Shown here: one piece after another, positions 7,922 to 16,367 of the stretch
Layout of the letters: each line of letters starts with the position of its first letter
How positions within the stretch are numbered: position 1 is the stretch's first letter
Origin: Bacteroidales bacterium
GTDB taxonomy: Bacteria; Bacteroidota; Bacteroidia; Bacteroidales; Tenuifilaceae
Length of the DNA: 64,000 nucleotides
Assembly: GCA_013376985.1 (NCBI GenBank)
Contig: JACABB010000025.1
Location: 16,630 to 80,629 of the forward strand
Reading direction: 5' to 3'
The notes under the pieces: model-generated
What the model saw: only the letters and a program-made list of their open reading frames with translations
Databases searched by the model: none
What the model was told of the DNA's origin: nothing
Position numbers and translations under genes: made by a program

Positions 7922-10009
7922 TTACTTTACTTTTAGCCACTTATCGAGCCAGCCAAAGAATTCACGTTGCCATAGAATCCCATTCTGTGGTTTAAGCACC
8001 CAGTGGTTTTCGTCGGGGAAGATTAAAAATTTACTTGGAATTCCTAACATCTGTGCAGTGTTAAAGGCCGCCATTCCCTGAGTGTATGGAATACGAAAAT
8101 CTTTACCACCATGTACAATAAGGATTGGTGTATCCCAATTCTTCACAAACTTATGTGGGCTTTGAGCGTAGCTATGCATTGCAACTTTATTATCGGTTTC
8201 CCATGGAGCCCCGCCATTCTCCCATTGATCAAAAAACATCTCCTCGGTTGTTAAATACTCCATTTCGGAGTTGAAAACGCCACAATGGGCAATAAATGCT
8301 TTAAAACGTTTATGATGATTTCCAGCTAACCAGAATACGGTTTCGCCACCATAGCTGGCACCAACTGCGCCTAAATGATCTTTATCTACCCATGGATCTT
8401 TACTTATCTCGTCTATTGATGATAGAAGATCTTTCATCTCCTGTCCACCATGATCTTTACTGACTTGATCAGTCCATTGTTGTCCAAAAGTTAATGTTCC
8501 TCTCCTGCTTGGGGCAACAACAATGTATCCGCTTGATGCCATTATTGAGAAGTTCCAACGATAGCTCCAGAATTGACTTACTGCACTCTGTGGGCCTCCT
8601 TCGCAGAAAAGTAATGTTGGGTATTTTTTTGTTTTATCGAAATTGGGAGGTAGTACAACCCAATTGTGTACCATTTTGCCATCGGTGGATTTGACCCAAC
8701 GTTTCTCAACTGTTGGCATGGTAAGCTGATCGAGAATGTCTTTGTTGATAAAAGATAATTCATCCTCTTTACCCGTGGTGGGATCTATTGAATAAATTTC
8801 GGATGGTTTGATGATGCTAACCTTATCGCCAATTAGTTTATTGCCAGCAATGGTGTATGAGTGGTAATCGTGGTTGCCTTGGGTAAGGGGTTTGAGTTCC
8901 TTTGTACCTATGTCCATCTTATAGATTTGATAGGTTGCCTCAACCCCAGCAATCATATAAATTGCTTTTCCATCGGGTATCCATTGAACGTTTGATACGG
9001 AATAGTCAAAGTTCGGTGTTAAGTAGGTTTTTTGGCCTGTTGAAAGATCTAGCATGAATAAACGATCTTTATCGGCTTCGAATCCGGGGCGTTCCATCGA
9101 GAGCCATAGCATTTTGCTTCCATCGGGGGAGAACACGGGGCATTTGTCGTACCCAGGCATACCCTCGGTAAGGTTTTTTACATTGCCATTCTCTAAATTA
9201 TATAGGTAGATATCGGAATTGGTGCTAAAAGCGTATGCTTTCCCTTTGAGCTTTTTGCAGGTATAGGCAATCTGCTTTCCATCGGGGGTCCATGATATTT
9301 CTTCCATTCCACCGAAAGGTTTTTGGGGGCTATCGTAGGGTTCGCCGGGCATAATATCTTTTACATTTGTAACCAAACCATCGGCAAGATCGGCAACAAA
9401 AACATGGCTGTAAAGTCCATCTTCCCATGTATCCCAATGCCTGTACATCAAGTCGGTGATAATCATTCCAGTTGTTTTTGGAAGATCGGGGTATACATCG
9501 GCAGTGTTTTTATCAACTTTAACCTCACTAATGAATAGGATTTTATCGCCCTTTGGTGAGATTTGAAAGCCGTTGATATCGGATTCAAACGATGATATTT
9601 TTTTCTTGTTGCTTCCGTCTACACCAATTGTCCAGATTTGAGCTGTTTCGCCTTCGGTTGATAGATATGCAATCTGACTATCGTTAATCCAAACGGGGTT
9701 GAATTCGCTTGCTCTGGTGCAGGTGAGCTGTTTTTTGTTGCTCCCATCGGAGTTCATGATGTATAGGTCGGAGTTGCTTTTGTTCTCCTCAATTGAGTAC
9801 CAGCTTACGGTATAGGCTACGAGGTTTCCATTTGGTGATACTGCTGTTTCGCCTAATCGGCCGAACGACCAGAGTACTTCGGGGGTTAAGATTCCATTTT
9901 CGATCTTTAGCTTTTTAGGGCCAATGATCGATTCTGTAGGTTGCTCCTTTTTGCCGCAGGAGAACAATAGGAGAGTTACAGCTATACAAACAAGAATTTT
10001 TTGGTTCAT
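7922..10009 (-). CDS. S9-family prolyl oligopeptidase-like lipoprotein (second paralogue)
   Basis: 695 residues. The lipoprotein signal ends LLFSC (Cys18). Propeller blades with SPDG/SPNG turns occupy about residues 50-430. The hydrolase domain has Ser552 (GASYGGET), Asp637 (GGKDFRIP) and His669 (PDENHWV). It aligns end to end with the 1475-3580 protein, including WSYRWNF, APSRRG/APNRRG and the shared ending WQREFFGWLDKWLK, so the two are paralogues. It probably acts on peptides outside the inner membrane. Differences around the nucleophile (GGET against GGYS) may reflect different substrate range (inference). Confidence 0.93.
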   Translation of the reverse strand: MNQKILVCIAVTLLLFSCGKKEQPTESIIGPKKLKIENGILTPEVLWSFGRLGETAVSPNGNLVAYTVSWYSIEENKSNSDLYIMNSDGSNKKQLTCTRASEFNPVWINDSQIAYLSTEGETAQIWTIGVDGSNKKKISSFESDINGFQISPKGDKILFISEVKVDKNTADVYPDLPKTTGMIITDLMYRHWDTWEDGLYSHVFVADLADGLVTNVKDIMPGEPYDSPQKPFGGMEEISWTPDGKQIAYTCKKLKGKAYAFSTNSDIYLYNLENGNVKNLTEGMPGYDKCPVFSPDGSKMLWLSMERPGFEADKDRLFMLDLSTGQKTYLTPNFDYSVSNVQWIPDGKAIYMIAGVEATYQIYKMDIGTKELKPLTQGNHDYHSYTIAGNKLIGDKVSIIKPSEIYSIDPTTGKEDELSFINKDILDQLTMPTVEKRWVKSTDGKMVHNWVVLPPNFDKTKKYPTLLFCEGGPQSAVSQFWSYRWNFSIMASSGYIVVAPSRRGTLTFGQQWTDQVSKDHGGQEMKDLLSSIDEISKDPWVDKDHLGAVGASYGGETVFWLAGNHHKRFKAFIAHCGVFNSEMEYLTTEEMFFDQWENGGAPWETDNKVAMHSYAQSPHKFVKNWDTPILIVHGGKDFRIPYTQGMAAFNTAQMLGIPSKFLIFPDENHWVLKPQNGILWQREFFGWLDKWLKVK

Positions 10010-10213
10010 ATAAATAGTTTAAGGTTTTATTAGTGAAAGTAGTATGACTAGGAATAAATTTTAAAGTTTAATGGGCTGTTTGGTTAGTTTGATTAACCGC
10101 AAAGTATTAAAAGTTTTCGCAAAGTTAGCAAAGAGTGAATATATTGTTTAACAAGGGTTCTAATCTTTTAAAAGGGTTGGAATGATGGGGTTTAAGGATG
10201 TTTGTTCGTTTAC

Positions 10214-10246
10214 AACCCTGACAGGGTTTTGAACCCTGTCAGGGTT
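10214..10246. terminator. Double-palindrome hairpin after TPR gene
   Basis: AACCCTGACAGGGTT, a TTG spacer, then its exact reverse complement AACCCTGTCAGGGTT. Each arm is itself nearly palindromic. It lies 17 bases past the stop of the leftward TPR gene. There is no strong U-tract, so it may be an intergenic repeat that also works as a terminator or mRNA-stabilising structure. Confidence 0.55.
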
Positions 10247-10263
10247 ATAGCCCGTTGCCAGCA

Positions 10264-12054
10264 CTATTTTGATTTACACTCCTCGTAATTCTTTTTTATT
10301 GCCTCAATATCTATTTCTCCTTCTTTTACATCTTTACAAAGTAACAATGCTTTCTCAAACAATGGCAATGCTTTATCCTTTTGCCCATAATGACAATATG
10401 CATTTGCCATGTTTTGGTAGATGTTTGCCCAATAGGCATCCGTTTTAGGAGTATTACTCTCCTCTAAAAACTCAAGAGCTAACTGGTGAAAATTTAAGGC
10501 CTCCTTGTATTTACCTTTTTTTAAATTAAATACTCCTAGCCAATTTAAGATGTATGATTTTTCGTGGGCTGGCATTTTCGAGAAAGAGGTTTTTGTCATA
10601 TAGTTTAATCCTTTTTCTTTATCACCTCTTGCAATAAGCAGTAAACCGATATTCTCATAGATGGTTATAGTGCTGAGGTGTTCTTTTCCGAGTACTTTTT
10701 CGTCAATAGTTAATGCTTTGCCAAAGCACTCCAACGCTTGAGCATAATCACCTTTAGCTTTATTCACCACGCCAATGTTAATATACAAGGTGGCTGTGCT
10801 GGGATGGTCTTTTCCGAGTACTTTTTCGTCAATAGTTAATGCTTTGCCAAGGTACTCCAAGGCATGGTCATAATCTCCTTTACCACTATACACCCCACCA
10901 ATGTTATTATATGTGGTAGCTGTATTGGGATGGTCTTTTCCGAGTACTTTTTCGTCAATAGTTAATGCTTTGCTGAAGTACTCCATGGCTCGGTCATAAT
11001 CTCCTTTATCACTATACACCTCCCCAATGTTATTATACAAGGTGGCTATGTCGGGGTGGTCTTTCCCGAGTACCTTTTCATCAATAGCTGATGCTTTGCC
11101 AAGGTACTCCAAGGCATGGTCGTAATCATTCTTATAATCATATACCGTACCAATGTTACTATACGAGGTGGCTGTGCTAGAGTGGTCTTTCCCGAATACT
11201 TTCTCATCAATAGCTAATGCTTTGCGGTGATACTCCAGAGCTTGGTTATAATCACCTTTATGGCAATACACTACACCAATGTTATTATATGCACTAGATT
11301 TTAAAGTATCGTTAATATTGTATGTAATTATTTTAATAAAAAGGGCAAGGCTTTCATCATAATTTGGTATATCAAAATTGATATCCGCCTTTAAAAATAG
11401 GTAATCGATATTTTCTTTATCATACTCTAATGCCTCGTTAATTTGGGACAAGGCCGCAGAGTAGCTAAAATTATCGTAATTGTTTTGAGCCTGTAAGTAT
11501 GAAGCTTGCGCAATTTCTTTTAGCTCTTGGTTTACCTTGTTTTTTTTCTTCGTTTTATAATACTCTAATACTTTTTGGTAGCCATCGTTATCATACTCCT
11601 CCAATTTTTTGTTAGCCTCCTCTAATGCTTTAGTAAAATCGGCATCGGTGGTTTGCTTTCTAAGCTCTTCGAGTTCTTTTTTTAATTTTTCGGTTTCTTT
11701 TTCTTTTTCCACGTAACATTCTAAGAATTTTTTGGGACTAAAAACGCTCTCATCGGTAATTTTAGCATATATTTTAGTGACTATATCAAGCGTTGTTTTA
11801 TCGTATTTCAATATCTGCTTTATATTGTCGTTCAGGTTAGGCAGGTTTCTTAAATATTCAAGAAATTTTGGAGCATCGTTTTCATCGAGTAGGTTATATT
11901 TTACAATGTTGCCATTGCCTTGTATTACGGTAATGATGTTATTACTCCCTTGTATTCCGCTTATTTGGGATTTGTTTGAATTTTCTAGAGGCAATTTTAC
12001 CTGCGCTACCGAGGTGGCGTAGATAAGGATGAGGAGTATGGTGAGTTTTTTCAT
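10264..12054 (-). CDS. Secreted TPR-repeat protein (paralogue A of the TPR locus)
   Basis: 596 residues. A signal peptide (MKKLTILLILIYATSVAQ) is followed by an Asn/Gly/Gln-rich stretch with two IQG motifs (GIQGSNN, VIQGNGN), a helical domain (about 45-110), a charged coiled coil (about 110-165) and a TPR array. Five near-identical 42-residue units have the kinesin-light-chain (TPR_12) form YNNIGxVYxxKGDYxxALEY...KVLGKDHP; less regular TPRs follow. There is no transmembrane helix after the signal, so the protein should be extracytoplasmic. TPRs mediate protein binding; the partner is unknown. It lies 55 bp downstream of paralogue B, likely in one transcript. Paralogue C contains the same modules. 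Confidence 0.85.
   Translation of the reverse strand: MKKLTILLILIYATSVAQVKLPLENSNKSQISGIQGSNNIITVIQGNGNIVKYNLLDENDAPKFLEYLRNLPNLNDNIKQILKYDKTTLDIVTKIYAKITDESVFSPKKFLECYVEKEKETEKLKKELEELRKQTTDADFTKALEEANKKLEEYDNDGYQKVLEYYKTKKKNKVNQELKEIAQASYLQAQNNYDNFSYSAALSQINEALEYDKENIDYLFLKADINFDIPNYDESLALFIKIITYNINDTLKSSAYNNIGVVYCHKGDYNQALEYHRKALAIDEKVFGKDHSSTATSYSNIGTVYDYKNDYDHALEYLGKASAIDEKVLGKDHPDIATLYNNIGEVYSDKGDYDRAMEYFSKALTIDEKVLGKDHPNTATTYNNIGGVYSGKGDYDHALEYLGKALTIDEKVLGKDHPSTATLYINIGVVNKAKGDYAQALECFGKALTIDEKVLGKEHLSTITIYENIGLLLIARGDKEKGLNYMTKTSFSKMPAHEKSYILNWLGVFNLKKGKYKEALNFHQLALEFLEESNTPKTDAYWANIYQNMANAYCHYGQKDKALPLFEKALLLCKDVKEGEIDIEAIKKNYEECKSK
10684..11290. repeat. 126-bp direct repeats encoding TPR units (gene A)
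   Basis: Five tandem units of 126 bp (42 codons) inside the TPR gene. Words such as CCGAGTACTTTTTCGTCAAT and AATGTTATTATA recur at the same phase. Such near-identical units can expand or shrink by recombination or slippage. Confidence 0.75.
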
Positions 12055-12109
12055 GTATGTATTTTTTTGTTTTTAAGGGTACAGATGGAAGACTATTATT
12101 ATAAATGTT

Positions 12110-12454
12110 TCATTTTCTTTTACGGATTTTCTTTAGGGTTTGTATTCCTGCCCAAACCGATGCAATAAAGGCGGCTATGGAACCAAGTAATATAAATAGG
12201 TTGTTGGTGTTGGATATCCACTCCTGAAATCCGCCTGGTTTTGGGGTTGAGGCTGTGCTATCGTTCTTACTATCCTGTGCTACTTTATTGTTGTTGCCTA
12301 TTGTGTTGTTATTGCCTTGTATTACGGTAATGTTATTATTGTTGCCCTGTACCCCGTTTATTTGGGATTTGTTTAAACTATCTGTTGGCTGCTTTACTGC
12401 TTGCGCTACTGAGGTGGCGTAGATAAGGATGAGGAGGATGGTGAGTTTTTTCAT
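12110..12454 (-). CDS. Small membrane protein with IQG/Asn-rich N-terminus (paralogue B)
   Basis: 114 residues. The signal peptide is the same as in its neighbours (MKKLTILLILIYATSVAQ). A low-complexity stretch with GVQGNNNN, VIQGNNNTIG and NNNK follows, then EFQEWISNTNN-like sequence, one transmembrane helix (about 82-104) and a basic tail (KKIRKRK). The topology suggests an extracytoplasmic N-terminus and a short cytosolic end. It matches the first 110 residues of the 13302-16367 protein closely, but lacks TPRs. It sits just upstream of gene A. No known domain is recognised and function is unknown. Confidence 0.75.
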   Translation of the reverse strand: MKKLTILLILIYATSVAQAVKQPTDSLNKSQINGVQGNNNNITVIQGNNNTIGNNNKVAQDSKNDSTASTPKPGGFQEWISNTNNLFILLGSIAAFIASVWAGIQTLKKIRKRK

Positions 12455-12500
12455 GTGTTTTAAGTTTGCTTATATATATCAATATCGTTTAGTTAATGCT

Positions 12501-12602
12501 TTTTTCATGCTGAACGAAGCGAAATTCGAAGGATTCGCTGAAAGCAACCATCTCTATTAATAATGGAAAATAGCTCCTTCGCTTTCGCTCAGGATGACAA
12601 AA
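12501..12602. repeat. Palindromic intergenic element (family 5)
   Basis: The left end TTTTTCATGCTGAACGAAGC pairs with the right end, which on the minus strand reads TTTTTGTCATCCTGAGCGAA; both continue into GAAGGA. It lies in the upstream region of gene B. The equivalent region upstream of gene C lacks it, which suggests insertion after duplication. Confidence 0.55.
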
Positions 12603-12870
12603 ACGGATCTATTTACCTTATAATGGTGAAACTACAGATGGTAGCTCTTAACCCGTTTATATATTTAACAGTTTATACACAATTATACTAAAAATGTTTG
12701 GATGTGGTTGTGTTTTGTTAAACAGTTCTTTTTGGGGATGCATAATTTACCTCCCTTAAAAAAGGAGGGGAGTCGCTTTTTACAATCAGTTTACACGATT
12801 GACTTTACACTTTCACTTTACATTTCTATTCTGTTTACACAATTGACTTTATACTTCCTTATAATCTATT

Positions 12871-13164
12871 CACGGATGGTATTTCGGGGTTGTTGGGTGG
12901 CATTGCATTATCTATGGGTGGCTTCGCAGTATTCACGGATGGCATTTCTGAACTCTTGGATGGCTTCGCGGCATTCTCGGAAGGCGTTTCCATGTAAAAA
13001 TATCGCAAAGTGCGATAAATATATCACATCTTGCGATTGTTTTATGACATTGCGACAGCGTTGATTGGCATTGTAAGAATCATTTCTGACATTGCGACAG
13101 TCTCGGAAGGTGTTTCGGTATAATTATATCACATCTTGCGATAAATATATCGCATATTGCGATT
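12871..13164 (-). repeat. Degenerate 21-bp tandem array encoding decayed heptad repeats
   Basis: Fourteen consecutive 21-bp units stay in exact phase. Examples are CACGGATGGCATTTCTGAAC(T) at 12934, CTCGGAAGGCGTTTCCATGT(A) at 12976, and a related unit CTCGGAAGGTGTTTCGGTAT(A) at 13102. On the minus strand one frame gives heptads of the form C/Y/F-R-N-A-I-R-E (for example FRNAIRE, HGNAFRE, YRNTFRD, CRNVIKQ). In-frame stops occur at about 12912 and 13126. The heptads look like the remains of a coding repeat. The plus-strand frame through the same region is also open but is a by-product of the period. Confidence 0.7.
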
Positions 13165-13259
13165 ATTTGATAGCGTTTGGTGTATAGTGTATGGTGTTTT
13201 GTGTGTAGTGCTTGGGGGTTCTGATTTTTTATCGGGGTTATAGGGTTTAGGGTTGGTTG

Positions 13260-13291
13260 AACCTGCCAGGTTTTGCAGACTCTGGCAGGTT
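13260..13291. terminator. Inverted repeat after TPR gene C
   Basis: AACCTGCCAG at 13260-13269 and its exact reverse complement CTGGCAGGTT at 13282-13291, with a 12-base loop. It lies 10 bases beyond the stop of the leftward gene. It resembles the AACCCTGACAGGGTT hairpin behind gene A in position and sequence style. Confidence 0.55.
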
Positions 13292-13301
13292 TATGGGGTT
13301 G

Positions 13302-16300
13302 CTATTTTGATTCGCATTCTTGGTAGTTCTTTTTTATTTCTTCGATGTCTACGATTCCTTCTTCTACATCTTTACATAGCAGGAGTGCTTTTTCGAATAA
13401 TGGCAGTGCTTTTTCTTTTTGCCCATTATGGCTGTATGCGTTTGCCATGTTTTGGTAGATGTTTGCCCATAGGGCATCGGTTATGGGTGTGTTGCTTTTT
13501 TCTAAGAATTCAAGGGCTAGCTGGTAAAAGTTTAATGCCTCTTTGTGTCTCTCTTTTTCAAAAACAAATCCTCCGTAGCTGTTTAGGTAATCGGATTTGT
13601 TGTAGGCCGATAGTTCGGAGAAGGGTGTTTTTGCCATGTAGCTTAGCCCTTTCTCGTTCTCGCCTTTTGTAATGAGCAGTAATCCGATATTTTCGGTGGT
13701 GATTATGGTGTTGGGGTGGTTTTTATCGAATATTTTTTCGAGAATGGCTAATGATTTTTCATAGAATTCCAATGCTTTATCGTAATCGTTCATTGCATCG
13801 TACATCTCGCCAATGTTGCTATACGAGTTGGCGGTGGTGGAGTGTTCTGTACCAAATACTTTTTCCTGAATGAATAATGCTTTTCCGTAGTACTCCAATG
13901 CTTTGTCGTAATCGTTTTTTGCATCATACATTCCGCCAATGATGCTATAGGAGTTGGCAATGGCGGAGTGTTCGGTGCCGAATATTTTTTCCTGAATGGC
14001 TAATGCTTTTCCGTAGTATTCTAATCCTTTGTCGTAATTGCCTATTTCGTGATACAACAAACCAATGTTGATATACAAAGTGGCTGTATTGGGGTGTTCT
14101 TTACTTGATAGTTTTTCCAAAATAGCCGATGCTTTTCTGAAGTACTCCAATGCTTTTTCATAATCGCCTGTTTCTTTATATACAATACCAATGTTACTGT
14201 ACGAGGTGGCGGTTCTAGGGTGTTCCGTACCAAGTATTTTTTCTCGAATAGCTAACGCTTTGCTATAGTACTCCATGGCTTTGGTATAATCGCCCTTTTC
14301 CTTATAAATGGAGCCAATGTTATTATATGATGTGGCGGTGTTGGGATGTTCTAATCCGAGTTTTTTTTCTCTAATGGCTAACGCTTTGCCATAGTATTCC
14401 AACGCTTTGGTATAATCGGCCTTTTCCTTATAAACAGAGCCAATGTTATTATAAGTAAAGGCGGTACTGGGGTGGTCGCTCCCGAGTACTTTTTCATCAA
14501 TGATTAATGCCTTTTTATGGTATTCCAATGCTTTACCATAATCGGCTTTTTCCTTATAAACTAAGCCAATGTTATTATAAGAAGTGGCGATGCCGAGGTT
14601 GTCTTTACCGAGTACTTTTTCATCAATTGCTAACCCTTTGCGGTAGTACTCCAATGCTTGGTCGTATTCCCCTTTATTATAGTATACTAAGCCAATGTTA
14701 CTATAAGAGATGGCGGTGAGGGGGTGGTCTTTCCCCAGTACTTTTTCATCAATAATTAATGCTTTGCCATAATACTTAAGGGCTTGGTCATAGTCGCCTT
14801 TGTCATTATACACCTCCCCTATGTTATTATACGAGGTGGCGGTGAGGGAGTGGTCTTTCCCCAGTACTTTTTCTCGAATAGTCAACCCTTTGCGGTAGTA
14901 TTCCAGGGCTTGATCATAGTCACTTTTATTTTTGTACACCAAGCCAATGTTGCTATGTGAGGTGGCGATGTTGGGATGGTCTTTGCCGAGTATTTGTTCT
15001 TGTATAGCCAACCCTTTGCGGTAGTACCCCAGCGCTCGGTCATAATCAGCTTTATGATAATACAACAAGCCAATGTTACTATACGAGGCGGCAATGCTTG
15101 AGTGGTTATTTCCGAATACTTTTTCATCAATAGCTAATACTTTGCGGTAGTACTCTAAGGCTTGGTCATAGTCACCTTTATTTTTGTACACCAAGCCAAT
15201 ATTATTATACGAGGTGATGGTGAGGAGATGCTCTTTCCCGAATATTTTTTCATTAATTGCTAATGCCTTACCAAAGTACTCAAGAGCCTGGTCGTAATCA
15301 CCCTTTTCATGATACACTAAGCCAATGTTATTATAGGCGTTAGATTTTAAAGTATCGTTGTTATTGTGTGTAATTATTTTAAGGTAAAGAGCAAGACTTT
15401 CGTCATAGTTTGCTATTTCAGAATAGATTTGCGCCTTTAAGAATAGGTAATCAACATTTTCTTTATCATTCTCTAACGCCTTGCTGATTTGAGCTAAGGC
15501 TGCAGAATAGCTGAAATTATTGTAATTGTTTTGGGCTTGTAGATAGGAGGCCTGTGCAACGTCTTTTAGTTCTTCCTTAATTTTATTTCCTTTTTTGGTT
15601 TTATAATTCTCTAATACTTTTTGGTAGCCATCGTTATCGTACTCCTCTAATTTCTGAATGGCCTCCTCCAATGCTTTTGTAAAATCGGGATTGGTGGTTT
15701 GCTTCCTATGCTTTTCGAGAGTTACTTTTAAATTATCATTTTGTGTAATTACATTCTCATATCTTTCAGAAAATTTATCGGGGCTAAAAACACCTTCGTC
15801 GGTAATTTTATCATAAATTTTGGTGATTGTTTCAAGGGTTGCTTTATTGTATTTCAGTAACTGCTTTATTTTATCGTTCAGGTTGGGCAGGTTTCTTAAA
15901 TATTCAAGGAATTGTTGGGCATCTTTTTCATCGAGCAGGTTGTGTTTTTTAATGTTGCCTTCGCCTTGTATTACGGTAATGGTATTATTGTTATGTGTTT
16001 CGCTTATTCCATTTTTAGCTAAATTACTAGAAGTTTGCCTGACCATTTGCTCTTTTGGCTTTTTCTTTAGGAGTTGGGAACCCCAAATTAATCCAATAAA
16101 AGTAGTTATGGATATAAGTAATATAAATAGGTTATTGGTGTTGGATATCCATTCTTGAAATTCGTTTGTTTTTGAGGTTGAGTTTGTGATATCACTTTCA
16201 TCATCCTGTGCTATTTTATTGATGTCGCTTCCTTGTATTGCGGTAGTATTATTGCTACCCTGTATTCCATCTATTTCGGTTTGTTTTGAATTATCTATGG

Positions 16301-16367
16301 GATGCGCTGGTATTTGCCCTATCGAGGTTACATAGATAAGGATAAGGAGTATGGTAAGTTTTTTCAT
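13302..16367 (-). CDS. Large TPR-repeat membrane protein (paralogue C)
   Basis: 1021 residues. Order: signal peptide (MKKLTILLILIYVTSIGQ); IQG/Asn-rich stretch (GIQGSNN, AIQGSD); EFQEWISNTNN then a transmembrane helix (about 77-98) and a basic stop-transfer (KKKPKEQ); a second IQG segment (TITVIQGEGN); the helical LLDEKDAQQFLEYLRNLP domain; coiled coil; then 13 regular 42-residue TPR units and weaker C-terminal TPRs. The first 110 residues match gene B and the rest matches gene A, so C looks like a B-A fusion. If the signal is cleaved, the TPR array would face the cytosol. Function is unknown; TPRs suggest a protein-binding scaffold. Confidence 0.85.
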   Translation of the reverse strand: MKKLTILLILIYVTSIGQIPAHPIDNSKQTEIDGIQGSNNTTAIQGSDINKIAQDDESDITNSTSKTNEFQEWISNTNNLFILLISITTFIGLIWGSQLLKKKPKEQMVRQTSSNLAKNGISETHNNNTITVIQGEGNIKKHNLLDEKDAQQFLEYLRNLPNLNDKIKQLLKYNKATLETITKIYDKITDEGVFSPDKFSERYENVITQNDNLKVTLEKHRKQTTNPDFTKALEEAIQKLEEYDNDGYQKVLENYKTKKGNKIKEELKDVAQASYLQAQNNYNNFSYSAALAQISKALENDKENVDYLFLKAQIYSEIANYDESLALYLKIITHNNNDTLKSNAYNNIGLVYHEKGDYDQALEYFGKALAINEKIFGKEHLLTITSYNNIGLVYKNKGDYDQALEYYRKVLAIDEKVFGNNHSSIAASYSNIGLLYYHKADYDRALGYYRKGLAIQEQILGKDHPNIATSHSNIGLVYKNKSDYDQALEYYRKGLTIREKVLGKDHSLTATSYNNIGEVYNDKGDYDQALKYYGKALIIDEKVLGKDHPLTAISYSNIGLVYYNKGEYDQALEYYRKGLAIDEKVLGKDNLGIATSYNNIGLVYKEKADYGKALEYHKKALIIDEKVLGSDHPSTAFTYNNIGSVYKEKADYTKALEYYGKALAIREKKLGLEHPNTATSYNNIGSIYKEKGDYTKAMEYYSKALAIREKILGTEHPRTATSYSNIGIVYKETGDYEKALEYFRKASAILEKLSSKEHPNTATLYINIGLLYHEIGNYDKGLEYYGKALAIQEKIFGTEHSAIANSYSIIGGMYDAKNDYDKALEYYGKALFIQEKVFGTEHSTTANSYSNIGEMYDAMNDYDKALEFYEKSLAILEKIFDKNHPNTIITTENIGLLLITKGENEKGLSYMAKTPFSELSAYNKSDYLNSYGGFVFEKERHKEALNFYQLALEFLEKSNTPITDALWANIYQNMANAYSHNGQKEKALPLFEKALLLCKDVEEGIVDIEEIKKNYQECESK
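13720..15340. repeat. 126-bp direct repeats encoding TPR units (gene C)
   Basis: Thirteen tandem 126-bp units within gene C. Each carries a recurring CCAATGTTATTATA-like word and a recurring TACTCCAATGCTT-like word, more diverged than those in gene A. Confidence 0.75.

Noticed and set aside
12702..13064. Rightward 120-codon frame with WMASRHS-like heptads
   Set aside because: The heptads are the plus-strand reading of the 21-bp array; the first half has no protein-like pattern, and no promoter or ribosome site is seen.
12997..13164. ATCGCA / TGCGAT palindromes as an origin or binding-site array
   Set aside because: They fall in phase with the 21-bp coding-type repeat, which explains them more simply.
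13253..13672. Rightward 139-codon frame opposite the TPR gene
   Set aside because: It runs antisense to gene C, whose repeat structure explains the long open frame; composition is Leu/Cys/Arg-rich and unlike a real protein.
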